From positions 147,851-211,850 of the forward strand of contig CAZQTW010000001.1 in NCBI GenBank assembly GCA_964596165.1: 64,000 nucleotides of DNA, given 5' to 3'. Under the pieces are notes generated by a model. That model was not told the origin of the DNA, searched no databases, and saw nothing but the letters and a program-made list of their open reading frames with translations. Every line of letters starts with the position of its first letter. The stretch's first letter is position 1. The position numbers were made by a program, and so were the translations under genes. The stretch comes from CAYUQT01 sp964596165. GTDB lineage: Bacteria; Planctomycetota; Phycisphaerae; UBA1845; JAFGLZ01. Positions 34,991 through 43,849 of this stretch are shown in pieces.

Positions 34991-37489
34991 CTACCAACCC
35001 GATTCCCGGTAAGGCGTCCCCGCCTTGTACAAGTCGAGCCTCACCCTCATTCGTTCCAGCAGGTCCTCCCGTTTCGCGGACTCGGCCAATCGGATCGCTT
35101 GTTCCAGCGTGTTTATCGCCGCTGAAAAGTCACCTTGCTCGGCCTGTGCGGCGGCCAGCGTATCCAACGCCCCGGCATCCGGGGGGGCTGTGAGCCGGCA
35201 CGCGCGTTCGGCCAACAAAGCGGCCTTGGCACCGTCGCGATACCGCCCATCAGGACATGTGGCCATGAGCCAGGCAAGGGCGTTGAGTAGATCGAGACTC
35301 TGCGGAACGTGAACGATGCCGTCTTGCCATGTCTGACGAGCCTCCGCGTATCGGCGAAGCTTGAATAGCACCTTGCCAAGCCCTGCATAGGCCTCCATAC
35401 GGTTCGGATCAAGGTGAATGGCCCGGCGAAAATGCTCAATGCCTCGGACCGATTTGCCCTGACGCGCCAACGCCTCGCCCAGAAGCCAGTGCGCCTTGGC
35501 ATCGAGCGGCCACACGAAGAACGAGGCATAGGCATTGACGGCCCACATCAACAAAGGGATCCAGAGGACGCCGGCATACCTGCCGACGCGACGACTGATT
35601 GCATCAAACCCCCAGGCCGCCAATGCGCACAGACACGCCGCACTCGATAGCCCAAAGAAACCCTTGACGTTTCCGTAGTAGGGCAACTTGAGCGTCATGA
35701 AGAGAATTGCATACCCGACGACCAACGCATGCCCCATCAACACGGCCCAAATCGCACCGGGATGCCGAATCCATGCGGCCAGAGCGGCGATCATCCCCAC
35801 CGCGACAAAGAGCGTGGGAATCCATGCCAGGGAGAATCCGACCGCCATCAGATCGTAATGCCACGGCGGGTGGAGACTCCCGGAGATGCCGGCCCACGTG
35901 CCGTCGCCCCACACGCTGGAGAAAATCCCGTCGGCAAAGGAATAGAGACAACTGTGAAACGGCTTCGTCAGCGATCTGCCGAATGAGAGGTAGTAGGACG
36001 ATGTGCGGTACCCCGGATCCTGCCACCAAGCAAGCCCCGTGGCCCGATCCCAGTTGCCGACGAGAGGATTCCCAAAGTGCGACCAGTTGCGATATCCGTT
36101 CCAGCCTGCCACCGCCAAGGCGGCGACCGCTGTCGCCACCATACGGCTCAACCCGACACGAAGCGGCCATCGTCCATCCAGCGCGAGTCGACCCGCCATC
36201 ACCACAAGAACCACACCCACGGCAAGAACGGCCGTATGCTTGGACAATACCGCCAGACCCAGCACACTGCCCAATACCACATGTCGTCCCAGACTCCGTG
36301 TCCGATCTCGCAGGATTCGCAGGAACAGAACCAGAGCAGCGGTGGTGAACGCGGCAGCCGTAACCTCATTGGTCGGATATTGCGACAAGTAGATGTTCAT
36401 GGGCAGGGCCGCACCCACGATCAACCCCGCACATCGAGACCGTTGAGAATGAGGAAAAACGATTCGCAAGGCGAAGTAGACCAGAACGATCAGGGCTAAC
36501 CCGCCGGCCGCACTGACCATCTTAGGTACCATTACAGGGGCATCAACCCAGCCTAGAACCTCGCCGATCGACGCCACGCACGCACTGAGCACGTAATGCA
36601 AGGGGGGCTGAAACATCTCCCAGCCTTCATTGGCGAGCGGCAGTCGACGATGGGCAAGCAAGAACGTGACGTATTCGACGTGGCCGGGACCGTCGTAGCC
36701 TACCACCGGTGGCATGCGATAGAGATTGTTGGCGCAGAGGCCACACCACAATACGGCAATCAGACCGAGAAGAGCCCATTCCATCCGGCGGGAAGAGGCG
36801 ATCCTGGCGCCCGGTGCGGATTGGCGAACGGCTCCCTCACTCCATCGCGCCGTCCACCGCACGCCGACGATCACCACCGACGCCATGCCTGCCCATAAGA
36901 GGACGGTCGGCCATGCCCGGCGCCAGCCTTCGGCTACTGACGGTGACGCTCGGGTCAGCGGATGATCCATGGGTTCGACCGCCAGACGAACGGGCACCCA
37001 AGCTCCATCTCCGGTCCGCGTTTCCCAGCCGCTGTCTGTCTTTACCGTCACCCCATCAATCGTCATCACCAGCCAGAAGGCAGGGGGACCCACGACTTGT
37101 CTGACTTCGGCCTCCAGGATGTTCTGCCCCGCCCTCAGGAAAGCCGCCCCTTCATGCGCGACCGTTCGCTTCCAGGACCCCTTTGTTGCCGGCGTTCCAC
37201 AAACCCGCGCGCCATTCAGCCACAGTGTGTAGTCCTGGAAAGCCCGAAGACGGATCGATGCGGATGCCGGCACGGATCCCACGTCGAACCGGGTTCGGAA
37301 CCGCACACGTTGTTCCCGGCTCGCTCGGATGGCAAGTGTCGGATCCGTCGGATAGACAATCCACTCGGCGGGCTTTTCCGCGGAAAGGAAGGCTATGGAG
37401 GGATTCGAAAGACACTGCCAAAGCGTAATGGCGAGTAGGAGAAGGAAAAGGCCCAGCAGTGCCAGAGCTGCCAACACGCTCCGTCGCAA
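34991..37489 (-). CDS. GT39-like membrane glycosyltransferase with N-terminal beta-sandwich and C-terminal TPRs (paralogue B)
   Basis: The protein is 832 aa from a TTG (no ATG alternative nearby). It is a tandem paralogue of the 32388 gene: NPLVGNWD, WWQDPGY, FGRSL...PFHS and PWHYDLM recur in both, with SFADGIFSSVWGDGTWAG against SYADGIYSTVWGDGMCAG. Domain order is the same: anchor, rhamnosidase-like beta-sandwich (AFQDYTLWLNGARVCG), membrane core with VVGYDGPGHVEYVTFLLAHR and EGWEMFQPPLHYVLS, then TPRs. The 116-bp gap between copies and same strand indicate tandem duplication with later divergence. Role is inferred from the GT-C fold. Confidence 0.8.
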   Translation of the reverse strand: MRRSVLAALALLGLFLLLLAITLWQCLSNPSIAFLSAEKPAEWIVYPTDPTLAIRASREQRVRFRTRFDVGSVPASASIRLRAFQDYTLWLNGARVCGTPATKGSWKRTVAHEGAAFLRAGQNILEAEVRQVVGPPAFWLVMTIDGVTVKTDSGWETRTGDGAWVPVRLAVEPMDHPLTRASPSVAEGWRRAWPTVLLWAGMASVVIVGVRWTARWSEGAVRQSAPGARIASSRRMEWALLGLIAVLWCGLCANNLYRMPPVVGYDGPGHVEYVTFLLAHRRLPLANEGWEMFQPPLHYVLSACVASIGEVLGWVDAPVMVPKMVSAAGGLALIVLVYFALRIVFPHSQRSRCAGLIVGAALPMNIYLSQYPTNEVTAAAFTTAALVLFLRILRDRTRSLGRHVVLGSVLGLAVLSKHTAVLAVGVVLVVMAGRLALDGRWPLRVGLSRMVATAVAALAVAGWNGYRNWSHFGNPLVGNWDRATGLAWWQDPGYRTSSYYLSFGRSLTKPFHSCLYSFADGIFSSVWGDGTWAGISGSLHPPWHYDLMAVGFSLAWIPTLFVAVGMIAALAAWIRHPGAIWAVLMGHALVVGYAILFMTLKLPYYGNVKGFFGLSSAACLCALAAWGFDAISRRVGRYAGVLWIPLLMWAVNAYASFFVWPLDAKAHWLLGEALARQGKSVRGIEHFRRAIHLDPNRMEAYAGLGKVLFKLRRYAEARQTWQDGIVHVPQSLDLLNALAWLMATCPDGRYRDGAKAALLAERACRLTAPPDAGALDTLAAAQAEQGDFSAAINTLEQAIRLAESAKREDLLERMRVRLDLYKAGTPYRESGW

Positions 37490-37679
37490 GGCACGGTTCC
37501 CCCTTTGGAGATCATCCGCGGAACACGGACGCGTCGATCACCGGCCCGCCGGCCGAACGAGACGCCCTTGTCCGCTCGGAAGGCGAAACGCCGAAGACAT
37601 GCACGCGCAGGCAATCCGTCGGTGCCCGCCGCTCAGGCGACGGACACCGACGTTCAGAGCCTCTTGTTCGCAACGCGCT

Positions 37680-38957
37680 CTACAGCTCGATGATCTTGTT
37701 TTCTCTCTCGTCGAAGCCGACCGCCTTGCCGGAACGATAGCTCTTGATGCCCATGCTCAGGGCAGTCATCACGCGATATCCGAGCACCTCATGGCTCCGC
37801 GGCTTCTTGCGGCTCTTCACACACGCGAACAAGTCGCGCCAGTGCTGCTCTTCCGACCACTTGCGATTGCCCTTCAGCTCGATCGGATCGAACTTGGTGC
37901 CCGAGGCCGGCTCGGGTTTGATCCGGACGGGGCAGAACCCGCCGGGATTGTTGAACTCCATGTAGCCCTTCTGCCCTCGAACCAGCCACGGCAGATTCTG
38001 CTCGGTCGCGAGCGAAGCGATAAGCAAGACGGTCGGCCCGCCTTCGTAGTCGATGCAGGTGGTGACCATATCGGGAACCTCCCGGCCGTCGTCCCAGAAG
38101 AACCGCCCGCCCGCGGTCTGGACCTTCTTCGGGAAGCCGAGGTTCAGCAGGTTCACCCATGGCGTCAGAATGTGCGGGAAGAAGTCGGTGCCGATGCCTC
38201 CTGAGTAGTCCCAAAAGGACCGGAAGGCCATGAACCGTCCCGGCTGATACTCGCGCTTGGGAACGCGCGTCTGCTCGCAGCCCAGCCACATGTCCCAGTC
38301 CAACGTCTTTCCCGGCTGGGCGGCCGGGTCGTTGCTCGCGGGCGAATAACACCCGATCGGACCGTTGCGACAGTCGGTACTCTGAACGTGCACCACCTTG
38401 CCGAGCATCTCCACCTTTGGCTTGGCCAACTCCCAGCACTCGTCGGACATGAACTGCGTGCCCACCTGCATAACCCGCTTGTTCTTCTCGACCGCCTCGA
38501 CGACCTTCTTCGCCAGGTCGAGCTGGTCCCAATGGGTCATGGGTTTTTCGCAGTAGATGTCCTTGCCGGCCTCGGCCGCGGCAATCGCCATCGGTGCGTG
38601 CCAGTGGTCGGGTGTTCCGATGAACACAAGATCGACACGCTTGTCGGCCAGGACGTCGGTCCACACCTTATAGGGCTTGCCACCCGTCTTGGCCGCGGCG
38701 GCGTCGAGGCGGTTCTGAAAGACGTCGCAGACGGCCACCACGTCGCACAGCCCTTCTTTCTTGAGGTTCATCAGGACATTCATATGGTGGCTGCCCATGC
38801 CGCCCACGCCAATTGCCCCGATGCCGATCTTCTCATTGGCCGAGGGCGCCTGCGCCCTGGCCTTTCGAGGCGACCCCGCCGCCACCAAGCCGACACCGGC
38901 CACTGCAGCAGTCTTCCTCAGAAAATCACGACGATTGGGATTCACTGATTCGGTCAT
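37680..38957 (-). CDS. Gfo/Idh/MocA family oxidoreductase, Tat-exported
   Basis: Start at ATG 38957, preceded by AGGAGA, gives 425 aa. The N-terminus NRRDFLRKTAAVAGVGLVAA is a twin-arginine leader. Rossmann segment IGIGAIGVGGMGSHH follows; EKPMTHWDQLDLAKKVV carries the EKP catalytic Lys. The C-terminal sheet domain includes GGIGTDFFPHI. The subgroup is abundant in Planctomycetes and thought to oxidise sugars or polyols using tightly bound NAD(P). The orphan BlaI-type regulator follows upstream by 87 bp on the same strand and might be co-regulated. This is the third family member in the window. Confidence 0.92.
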   Translation of the reverse strand: MTESVNPNRRDFLRKTAAVAGVGLVAAGSPRKARAQAPSANEKIGIGAIGVGGMGSHHMNVLMNLKKEGLCDVVAVCDVFQNRLDAAAAKTGGKPYKVWTDVLADKRVDLVFIGTPDHWHAPMAIAAAEAGKDIYCEKPMTHWDQLDLAKKVVEAVEKNKRVMQVGTQFMSDECWELAKPKVEMLGKVVHVQSTDCRNGPIGCYSPASNDPAAQPGKTLDWDMWLGCEQTRVPKREYQPGRFMAFRSFWDYSGGIGTDFFPHILTPWVNLLNLGFPKKVQTAGGRFFWDDGREVPDMVTTCIDYEGGPTVLLIASLATEQNLPWLVRGQKGYMEFNNPGGFCPVRIKPEPASGTKFDPIELKGNRKWSEEQHWRDLFACVKSRKKPRSHEVLGYRVMTALSMGIKSYRSGKAVGFDERENKIIEL

Positions 38958-39043
38958 GGCTCGTTGAGTCTCCTTGTACTGTGCCGCTGCCCCCTTCTTT
39001 GAATGTGAGGCAACATACTCCTGCGTCGGTTGCCCCGCAAGGT

Positions 39044-39472
39044 TTACAGAAGCCAGACATCCTGATTCGTGGGACCGGTGGCCGATGGCACCGCGGACTT
39101 GCCGACCTTGTCTTGGGTCGCGGCTGCTCCCGCCTTGTCGTCTCTCTTCGCACGCGAAGTCCTCAAAACAGGCGATCCGACCCACTCCTGAAAACGCTGC
39201 GCGGACCCTTCGAAGAACCTTTCCACGAGCAGTTCAAATGCCTCCCGGGCGGCCTGGTCGTGTGTGGTCAACGCCTCGAAGACAAAGGACCGTCCATTCC
39301 TGCGATGGGCAACGTGACCCTTCCCCTCCAGAATCCGGAGGAACGTCCGCACCGTACTGTTCGCGAACCGATGCGACAAGGCCTTCTCGATCTGCTGAGC
39401 GGTCACCCCACCCTCGCGCCACAAAACCTGCATGATAACGAGTTCACAGTCCGTGAATTCGATCATCGCCAC
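39044..39472 (-). CDS. BlaI/MecI/CopY-family winged-helix regulator, orphan
   Basis: A 142-aa protein whose first 75 residues match the BlaI winged helix: TDCELVIMQVLWREGGVTAQQIEKALS, TVRTFLRILEGKGHV and RRNGRSFVFEAL. Family members repress beta-lactam or copper genes and are inactivated by a BlaR1-type protease. No BlaR1/M56 protease gene lies beside it here, unlike the usual pair. The C-terminal 60 residues are Ala/Arg/Lys-rich and lack the standard cleavage context. Gene order puts it just upstream of the Tat-exported Gfo/Idh/MocA gene. Confidence 0.82.
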   Translation of the reverse strand: MAMIEFTDCELVIMQVLWREGGVTAQQIEKALSHRFANSTVRTFLRILEGKGHVAHRRNGRSFVFEALTTHDQAAREAFELLVERFFEGSAQRFQEWVGSPVLRTSRAKRDDKAGAAATQDKVGKSAVPSATGPTNQDVWLL

Positions 39473-39540
39473 CTCACGGCGAATAGACTAACACCCCATC
39501 ACGTCGGAGCAAGGGGTCAGGGACAAGGGATGCCAATACC

Positions 39541-40254
39541 TTAACACCCGCGCCGGGCCTCAAGACCTCGTTTGGCGCGGCCGACCGGACACAGATCGTT
39601 GAGACAGCACTGCTTACACAACGGATCCCGCGCCCGACAACATCGTCGTCCGTGCGTGATCATGAGCACATGAAAAGCGTAGACCATCTCGCTCGGACAG
39701 AGCAACTGAAGCTTGTCATGTGCCTGATCGGCGGTGGTGGCCGGCCCGATCAGCCCGAGCCGTTTGCTCACCCGGTGAATGTGCGTGTCGACCGGGAGCA
39801 CGGGCTTGCCAAGATGGAACAGCAGGACACAGGCAGCCGTCTTGCGACCGATGCCCTTGAATCGGCAAAGGTACTCGACCGCCTCGTCCGGCGGCCATTC
39901 CTTCAAGAAGCTCAGACTAAGCCGGCCGCGATCGTCCTTGAGCCTTCGCAGCGACTCTTGGATGAACCGCGTTTTCTGCTTGGCCAGACCCCCACAGCGG
40001 ATGGCTCGCTGCACACCGACAGGCGAAGCTTCCATGACCGCTTTCCAGCTCTTGAACCGACGACGAAGCTCCGCGTAGGCCGCGTCCGAATGGCTGTCGC
40101 TCGTGTGCTGTGACAGGATCGTCCCCACCAAACCGCTCAACGGATCGCCCCACGATCTCCAACGGGGAGGCCCATAGACTCGCTCAAGCCGTGCCACGAT
40201 GGCGGGCACGGCGCCCGGCTGAGGGCGGGTCTTCTTTGTAGCCCCCCCACGCAC
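39541..40254 (-). CDS. Endonuclease III-like HhH-GPD DNA glycosylase/lyase
   Basis: The protein is 237 aa from a GTG start overlapping the tatC stop by one base. Helix-hairpin-helix FKGIGRKTAACVLLF carries the lyase Lys, and PVDTHIHRVSKRLGL the catalytic Asp. The four-cysteine iron-sulfur signature is exact: C-x6-C-x2-C-x5-C in CRARDPLCKQCCLNDLC. It should excise oxidised pyrimidines in base excision repair. The N-terminus is somewhat short of the typical N-terminal helices but complete. It is transcribed with tatC (overlap), and downstream lies 68 bp before the BlaI gene. Confidence 0.9.
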   Translation of the reverse strand: MRGGATKKTRPQPGAVPAIVARLERVYGPPRWRSWGDPLSGLVGTILSQHTSDSHSDAAYAELRRRFKSWKAVMEASPVGVQRAIRCGGLAKQKTRFIQESLRRLKDDRGRLSLSFLKEWPPDEAVEYLCRFKGIGRKTAACVLLFHLGKPVLPVDTHIHRVSKRLGLIGPATTADQAHDKLQLLCPSEMVYAFHVLMITHGRRCCRARDPLCKQCCLNDLCPVGRAKRGLEARRGC

Positions 40255-41297
40255 TAGTCACCCTCTACCAGAAAACTGCTGTCCTTGCGATTTCGGATGA
40301 TCCTTCTGGCCACGACCAGTCCGCCCTCAAAGAGCATCCACATCGGCACGGCCAACAGGAGTTGGCTGGTGATGTCGGGAGTCGGGGTGATGATGGCCGA
40401 GGCGACAACAATCCCCAGGATAACGTACCGCCTCGCCCCGGCCATCACATCCGGCGAAACGATGCGGAGCATCGCCAACAGCACGACAACCACGGGCACT
40501 TGGAATCCCATCCCGAAGCCCATGGCCAGGTGCGTAATGAACGTCACCGTCTGATCCAGCGTCAGTTGGGGCATGACAAACGATTCGCCTTCTTGGGGAG
40601 CCAAAGCGGCAGCCAGGATCTGCCCATCCAGCCCGACCTTGAGGCGTCGTTGCGTTGTGTTCACCCAGACTTGACCATCGGCCGGCTTGGGTGGGTCGCG
40701 ATCCAACATCGGAAGCGAGATCGGGACTGATCCCGCCGGTTGGGTCGTTGTCGGATGAGGGGTGTTGATCTTGCCCAGAACCAGCCGGGTGATGAAGTTG
40801 TCTTCCGCATTTGGAGCCGGAATCCACGACCGAATGCTCAACAGGAAGGCGAAGGCAATCGGGAGGATGACCGTGAAACAGAACAGGACGCCGGTGAAGA
40901 ACAGGGCAACCGATATGGGAAAAAACTTCTTCACCCAATACTTTTCATGTTCGTAGAGTCCGGCAGCCACAAAGGCCCACAACTGATAGAGGCACCACGG
41001 GGCCGTGATGATCAGCCCGCAGTAGATCGACACCTTCATCACCACCATGAAGTTCTCGATCGGATCGATCACCACGATCTGTCGGGGCAAGCGGTTATAG
41101 GCCAACGCGAGATCGAGTGGCTTCAGCATCCACGTCATCAGGCGGTCGCTGAACACGAAACAAACGATCATGCCGATAACGGCGCCGACAAGCAGCCGGA
41201 TGATACGAGTGCGAAGCTCCTCGAGGTGCTCGCCGAAGCTCATCCGCACGTCGTCGGGATGTTGAGGCCTATGCTTTGCCGTTCTCAGCCATGCCAT
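40254..41297 (-). CDS. tatC: Sec-independent translocase TatC with enlarged periplasmic insertion
   Basis: ATG 41297 gives 347 aa, against about 250 for common TatC; an upstream TTG at 41336 is possible. The N-terminus HLEELRTRIIRLLVG is the signature cytosolic motif. Six membrane spans are recognisable (PIENFMVVMKVSIYCGLI, YEHEKYWVKKFF, FGMGFQVPVVVVLL, ASAIITPTPDITSQLLLAVP). Between spans 3 and 4, about residues 155-240 form an extra hydrophilic loop (PTTTQPAGSVPISLPMLDRD, QVWVNTTQRRLKVGLDG). TatC recognises twin-arginine leaders such as those on several proteins here. No TatA/B gene is adjacent. It heads a unit with the endonuclease III gene. Confidence 0.92.
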   Translation of the reverse strand: MAWLRTAKHRPQHPDDVRMSFGEHLEELRTRIIRLLVGAVIGMIVCFVFSDRLMTWMLKPLDLALAYNRLPRQIVVIDPIENFMVVMKVSIYCGLIITAPWCLYQLWAFVAAGLYEHEKYWVKKFFPISVALFFTGVLFCFTVILPIAFAFLLSIRSWIPAPNAEDNFITRLVLGKINTPHPTTTQPAGSVPISLPMLDRDPPKPADGQVWVNTTQRRLKVGLDGQILAAALAPQEGESFVMPQLTLDQTVTFITHLAMGFGMGFQVPVVVVLLAMLRIVSPDVMAGARRYVILGIVVASAIITPTPDITSQLLLAVPMWMLFEGGLVVARRIIRNRKDSSFLVEGD

Positions 41298-41562
41298 AAG
41301 ATCGTTTAGGATCGTCGAAACGACAATTCTTGGCAAGTGGCGCGGCGCGATGGATCGGAATCGAGCCGTCCGAGGCGCTCGGGGGGGGCGCGTACCTTAT
41401 CCGCCGGTGTCTGTCGGACCATCCTCGCAAACCGGAGATGGGCCAGGCCGAATTCGGACCGGTCGCTTACCTGATTCACACAGGACCTGCTTGTCGGCTT
41501 GAAACGGCGGCTCCGCGGCGCGACACCGGTCGGCAAGGCGCCCCGCCGCTGCCAGGATCCAC

Positions 41563-42093
41563 CTAGCGACCCTGAAGCGGTCGCCGGCCCTTGGCTCGGC
41601 GCATGTGGTTGACTTCGGCCAACAGCTTGCTGTCGGACGTCAGAAAGGACGAGAGATTCGCCGTGGTAATCCCCAAGAGCCCGGCGGCCAGGCTGATCTG
41701 TCCGCCGACCGCCTCAACCAGATCCAAGACCGCCCGAACGGCGGGCAGATATCGGGCGTCGCGGCGGCCCACACGCAATCGACCATCGCGTCCAATGCAA
41801 TCGCTTATCGCCTGGGGTACGACGAATCCGTCGGGATTGGGATCGACGGGCCGGCGCACGCGAATGGCGATCGCCTCGCGCAGCCTCCTCAGGGCACGGG
41901 CACGGTTCTCATGCTGAGAGCGGCTTTCGGCGGCCACCACGGTCAGTCGTGTCGGCCGGTGGCGAAGTCTGACGGCCGAGGAAGTCTTGTTCCGTTTCTG
42001 ACCGCCCGGCCCGCCCGCACGATAGGTATGGACGTCGCACTCCGCCAGCAATCGGTCATCATCCAGCGACAGGTAGTCAACAGGGATCGGCAT
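41563..42093 (-). CDS. GGQ-domain release-factor-like peptidyl-tRNA hydrolase
   Basis: A 176-aa protein with a single class I release factor-type catalytic domain: YRAGGPGGQKRNKTSSAVRLRH includes the GGQ tripeptide. It lacks the codon-reading domains of RF1/RF2. The length and the helical C-terminus (EVNHMRRAKGRRPLQG, basic) recall ArfB and other rescue factors that free stalled ribosomes, with PrfH as an alternative. The second half (AISDCIGRDGRLRVGRRDARYL) is not the usual ArfB tail. It sits 9 bp from the siroheme-type dehydrogenase gene, so these are likely co-transcribed. Confidence 0.82.
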   Translation of the reverse strand: MPIPVDYLSLDDDRLLAECDVHTYRAGGPGGQKRNKTSSAVRLRHRPTRLTVVAAESRSQHENRARALRRLREAIAIRVRRPVDPNPDGFVVPQAISDCIGRDGRLRVGRRDARYLPAVRAVLDLVEAVGGQISLAAGLLGITTANLSSFLTSDSKLLAEVNHMRRAKGRRPLQGR

Positions 42094-42102
42094 CGGATGG
42101 AC

Positions 42103-42732
42103 TCACCTTCCGCCCGCCCTATCAAGAATTTGCTGAAACCAAGTCCGCCACACGGCGGCGCCCTCTTGGAGAAAGCGCCGAAGGGATTCGTCGCCGCAAA
42201 GCGTCGCGAAGAAGCGGCTCCGATCCGCCTGGCGGGTAATACGCTGCTTGACTATCGGCCGCACGCGGGCGAGCTCCGCCGCGAACTCGCCGTAGGCCGC
42301 AGGCACCGCCTCTTCGATTAACCGGCGAAGGGTAGCCGCGAATTCGGGACTGGCGCCTCCGGTGCCGATTGCAACCTGGATCGGACCCCGACGGACCACG
42401 GCGGGAACATAGAAGTCGCAGTGGTCAGGATCGTCGGCCACGTTCACCAGGATGCCCGCCGCCCGAGCGTCGGCGGCAACGGCCGCATTCACGGCGCGAT
42501 CGTTCGTACAGACCATCACCAGTGCGGCATCCGAAAGCACGCCGGGCTCGTAGGGCCCGACATGGCGGGTAATGTCCCGCCGAGCCAACAGGGCCCGGTC
42601 GAATTCGGGGCTGATCACGTGGACATCGGCACCGGCACGGCAAAGGGCCTCAACCTTCCTGACGGCTACCCTACCCCCGCCGACGACGACGCACTTGCGG
42701 CCACGAAGAACCATCTGGATGGGATAGGTCAT
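42103..42732 (-). CDS. Precorrin-2 dehydrogenase/sirohydrochlorin ferrochelatase-type protein (CysG N-terminal/Met8-like)
   Basis: A 209-aa protein with the NAD-binding core VVVGGGRVAVRKVEALCRAGADVHVIS and LVNVADDPDHCDFYVPAVVRRGPIQVAIGTGG ASP, the exact signature of precorrin-2 dehydrogenases. The product is sirohydrochlorin, or siroheme where iron chelation is combined. GTGGASPEFAATLRRL covers the central helix. The C-terminal part is a short helical domain as in Met8-type proteins. No uroporphyrinogen methyltransferase or haem genes adjoin it in the window. It runs into the release-factor-like gene (9 bp). Confidence 0.88.
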   Translation of the reverse strand: MTYPIQMVLRGRKCVVVGGGRVAVRKVEALCRAGADVHVISPEFDRALLARRDITRHVGPYEPGVLSDAALVMVCTNDRAVNAAVAADARAAGILVNVADDPDHCDFYVPAVVRRGPIQVAIGTGGASPEFAATLRRLIEEAVPAAYGEFAAELARVRPIVKQRITRQADRSRFFATLCGDESLRRFLQEGAAVWRTWFQQILDRAGGR

Positions 42733-42867
42733 AACCGCTGTTCCGCTACCGCTCGGCCCCTAACGTATCGACACTGAGTTCGATACCTGCCGTCGACGAT
42801 GGTGTCAACCGCCACCGGCCGACACAGCCCGCGGGCGCATGCCTTCGCTCCGAAGGATGCCCGGGCC

Positions 42868-43737
42868 CTACGCCTTCCTCGCCAGCATCGTGACGACATC
42901 CAGTAGATTGACGGCAACGTCCCGCTCCGCCAAGCCGCACGATGCGACGAAGCGAGGCAACCAACTCAGCGGCGCGCCGGCGACAACCGCGAGCTTGCCG
43001 GCCATGTAGCCGATGTTGGCCGTGACCGGCTTGTGCCACGAGTGCCGCATGCTCAGACCGGCGGCTTCCATCATTCGCGCCAGCCCCCTCCTGCTGAAGT
43101 ACGTCAAGTGTTCGGGCGGTGTCATCAGATGCCACCAGCGTCCGCTCAGCCGGCAGATCAGGCTGTCGGTGTCGCCCGTGGTCAGCAATGCGGCACCGCC
43201 GGGAACCAGCAGACGACAAACCTCCGCGGCAATTTGAAACGGGTTCGGAACATGCTCGACAACGTCGAACAACGTGATGACGTCGAAGGAAGCACTTGGC
43301 AGACTCAGCGACGCCAGATCGCCTGCGTGGGCCTCGATGCCCAGTCGCCCTCGGACAACGGCGACGGCCTCCGACGAAACGTCCACGCCGCAACAGTCGT
43401 ACGCCGCCTCGCGGGCAACATGAAGGAAGGCTCCGGTGCCGCAGCCGACGTCCAATAGCCGGCGTGCCCGGGGCGCGTACCGACGGATGAGAGCCAAACG
43501 CTCGCGCGCGTTCCCCACGGCCGACCGCCAGGCAATCGCCCGCAGATCGTCCTCCGAGTGTTGGGCGAGGCGTTCGGTGAAATACGCCGCTCCGTAGAGG
43601 TCGCGAAGCTGTTCGGCGGACGGCGGGTTGGCGACAAACCACGTGCCGCAAGCCCGGCAAGACCGGATCACCCACCCGTCCTTGACCATTCGATGTGAGC
43701 AAGCACTGGCCTGACACGCCGGGCACACGCCGATCAT
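42868..43737 (-). CDS. Class I SAM-dependent methyltransferase with N-terminal zinc ribbon
   Basis: The protein is 289 aa. The N-terminal 40 residues hold CPACQASAC and RSCRACGTWF, a two-CxxC zinc ribbon seen in methyltransferases of surface-sugar and antibiotic clusters. The Rossmann methyltransferase core follows: LLDVGCGTGAFLHVA (motif I), FDVITLFDVVEHVPNP and LVPGGAALLTTGDTDS, the usual Ubie/UbiG-like order. Target unknown. The C-terminal portion lacks any known fusion. It is divergent from the AMMECR1 gene over 112 bp and lies upstream of the siroheme-type gene on the same strand. Confidence 0.87.
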   Translation of the reverse strand: MIGVCPACQASACSHRMVKDGWVIRSCRACGTWFVANPPSAEQLRDLYGAAYFTERLAQHSEDDLRAIAWRSAVGNARERLALIRRYAPRARRLLDVGCGTGAFLHVAREAAYDCCGVDVSSEAVAVVRGRLGIEAHAGDLASLSLPSASFDVITLFDVVEHVPNPFQIAAEVCRLLVPGGAALLTTGDTDSLICRLSGRWWHLMTPPEHLTYFSRRGLARMMEAAGLSMRHSWHKPVTANIGYMAGKLAVVAGAPLSWLPRFVASCGLAERDVAVNLLDVVTMLARKA

Positions 43738-43849
43738 TCACGACCCCTTCGACGACGTTGACACATGCGTATTGTATCCAAGGGCGGAAGTCTGTATATC
43801 ATGACCGTCAAGCAGGCCACGATTCCCATCCCCAGGAAGGGCTGATGCC

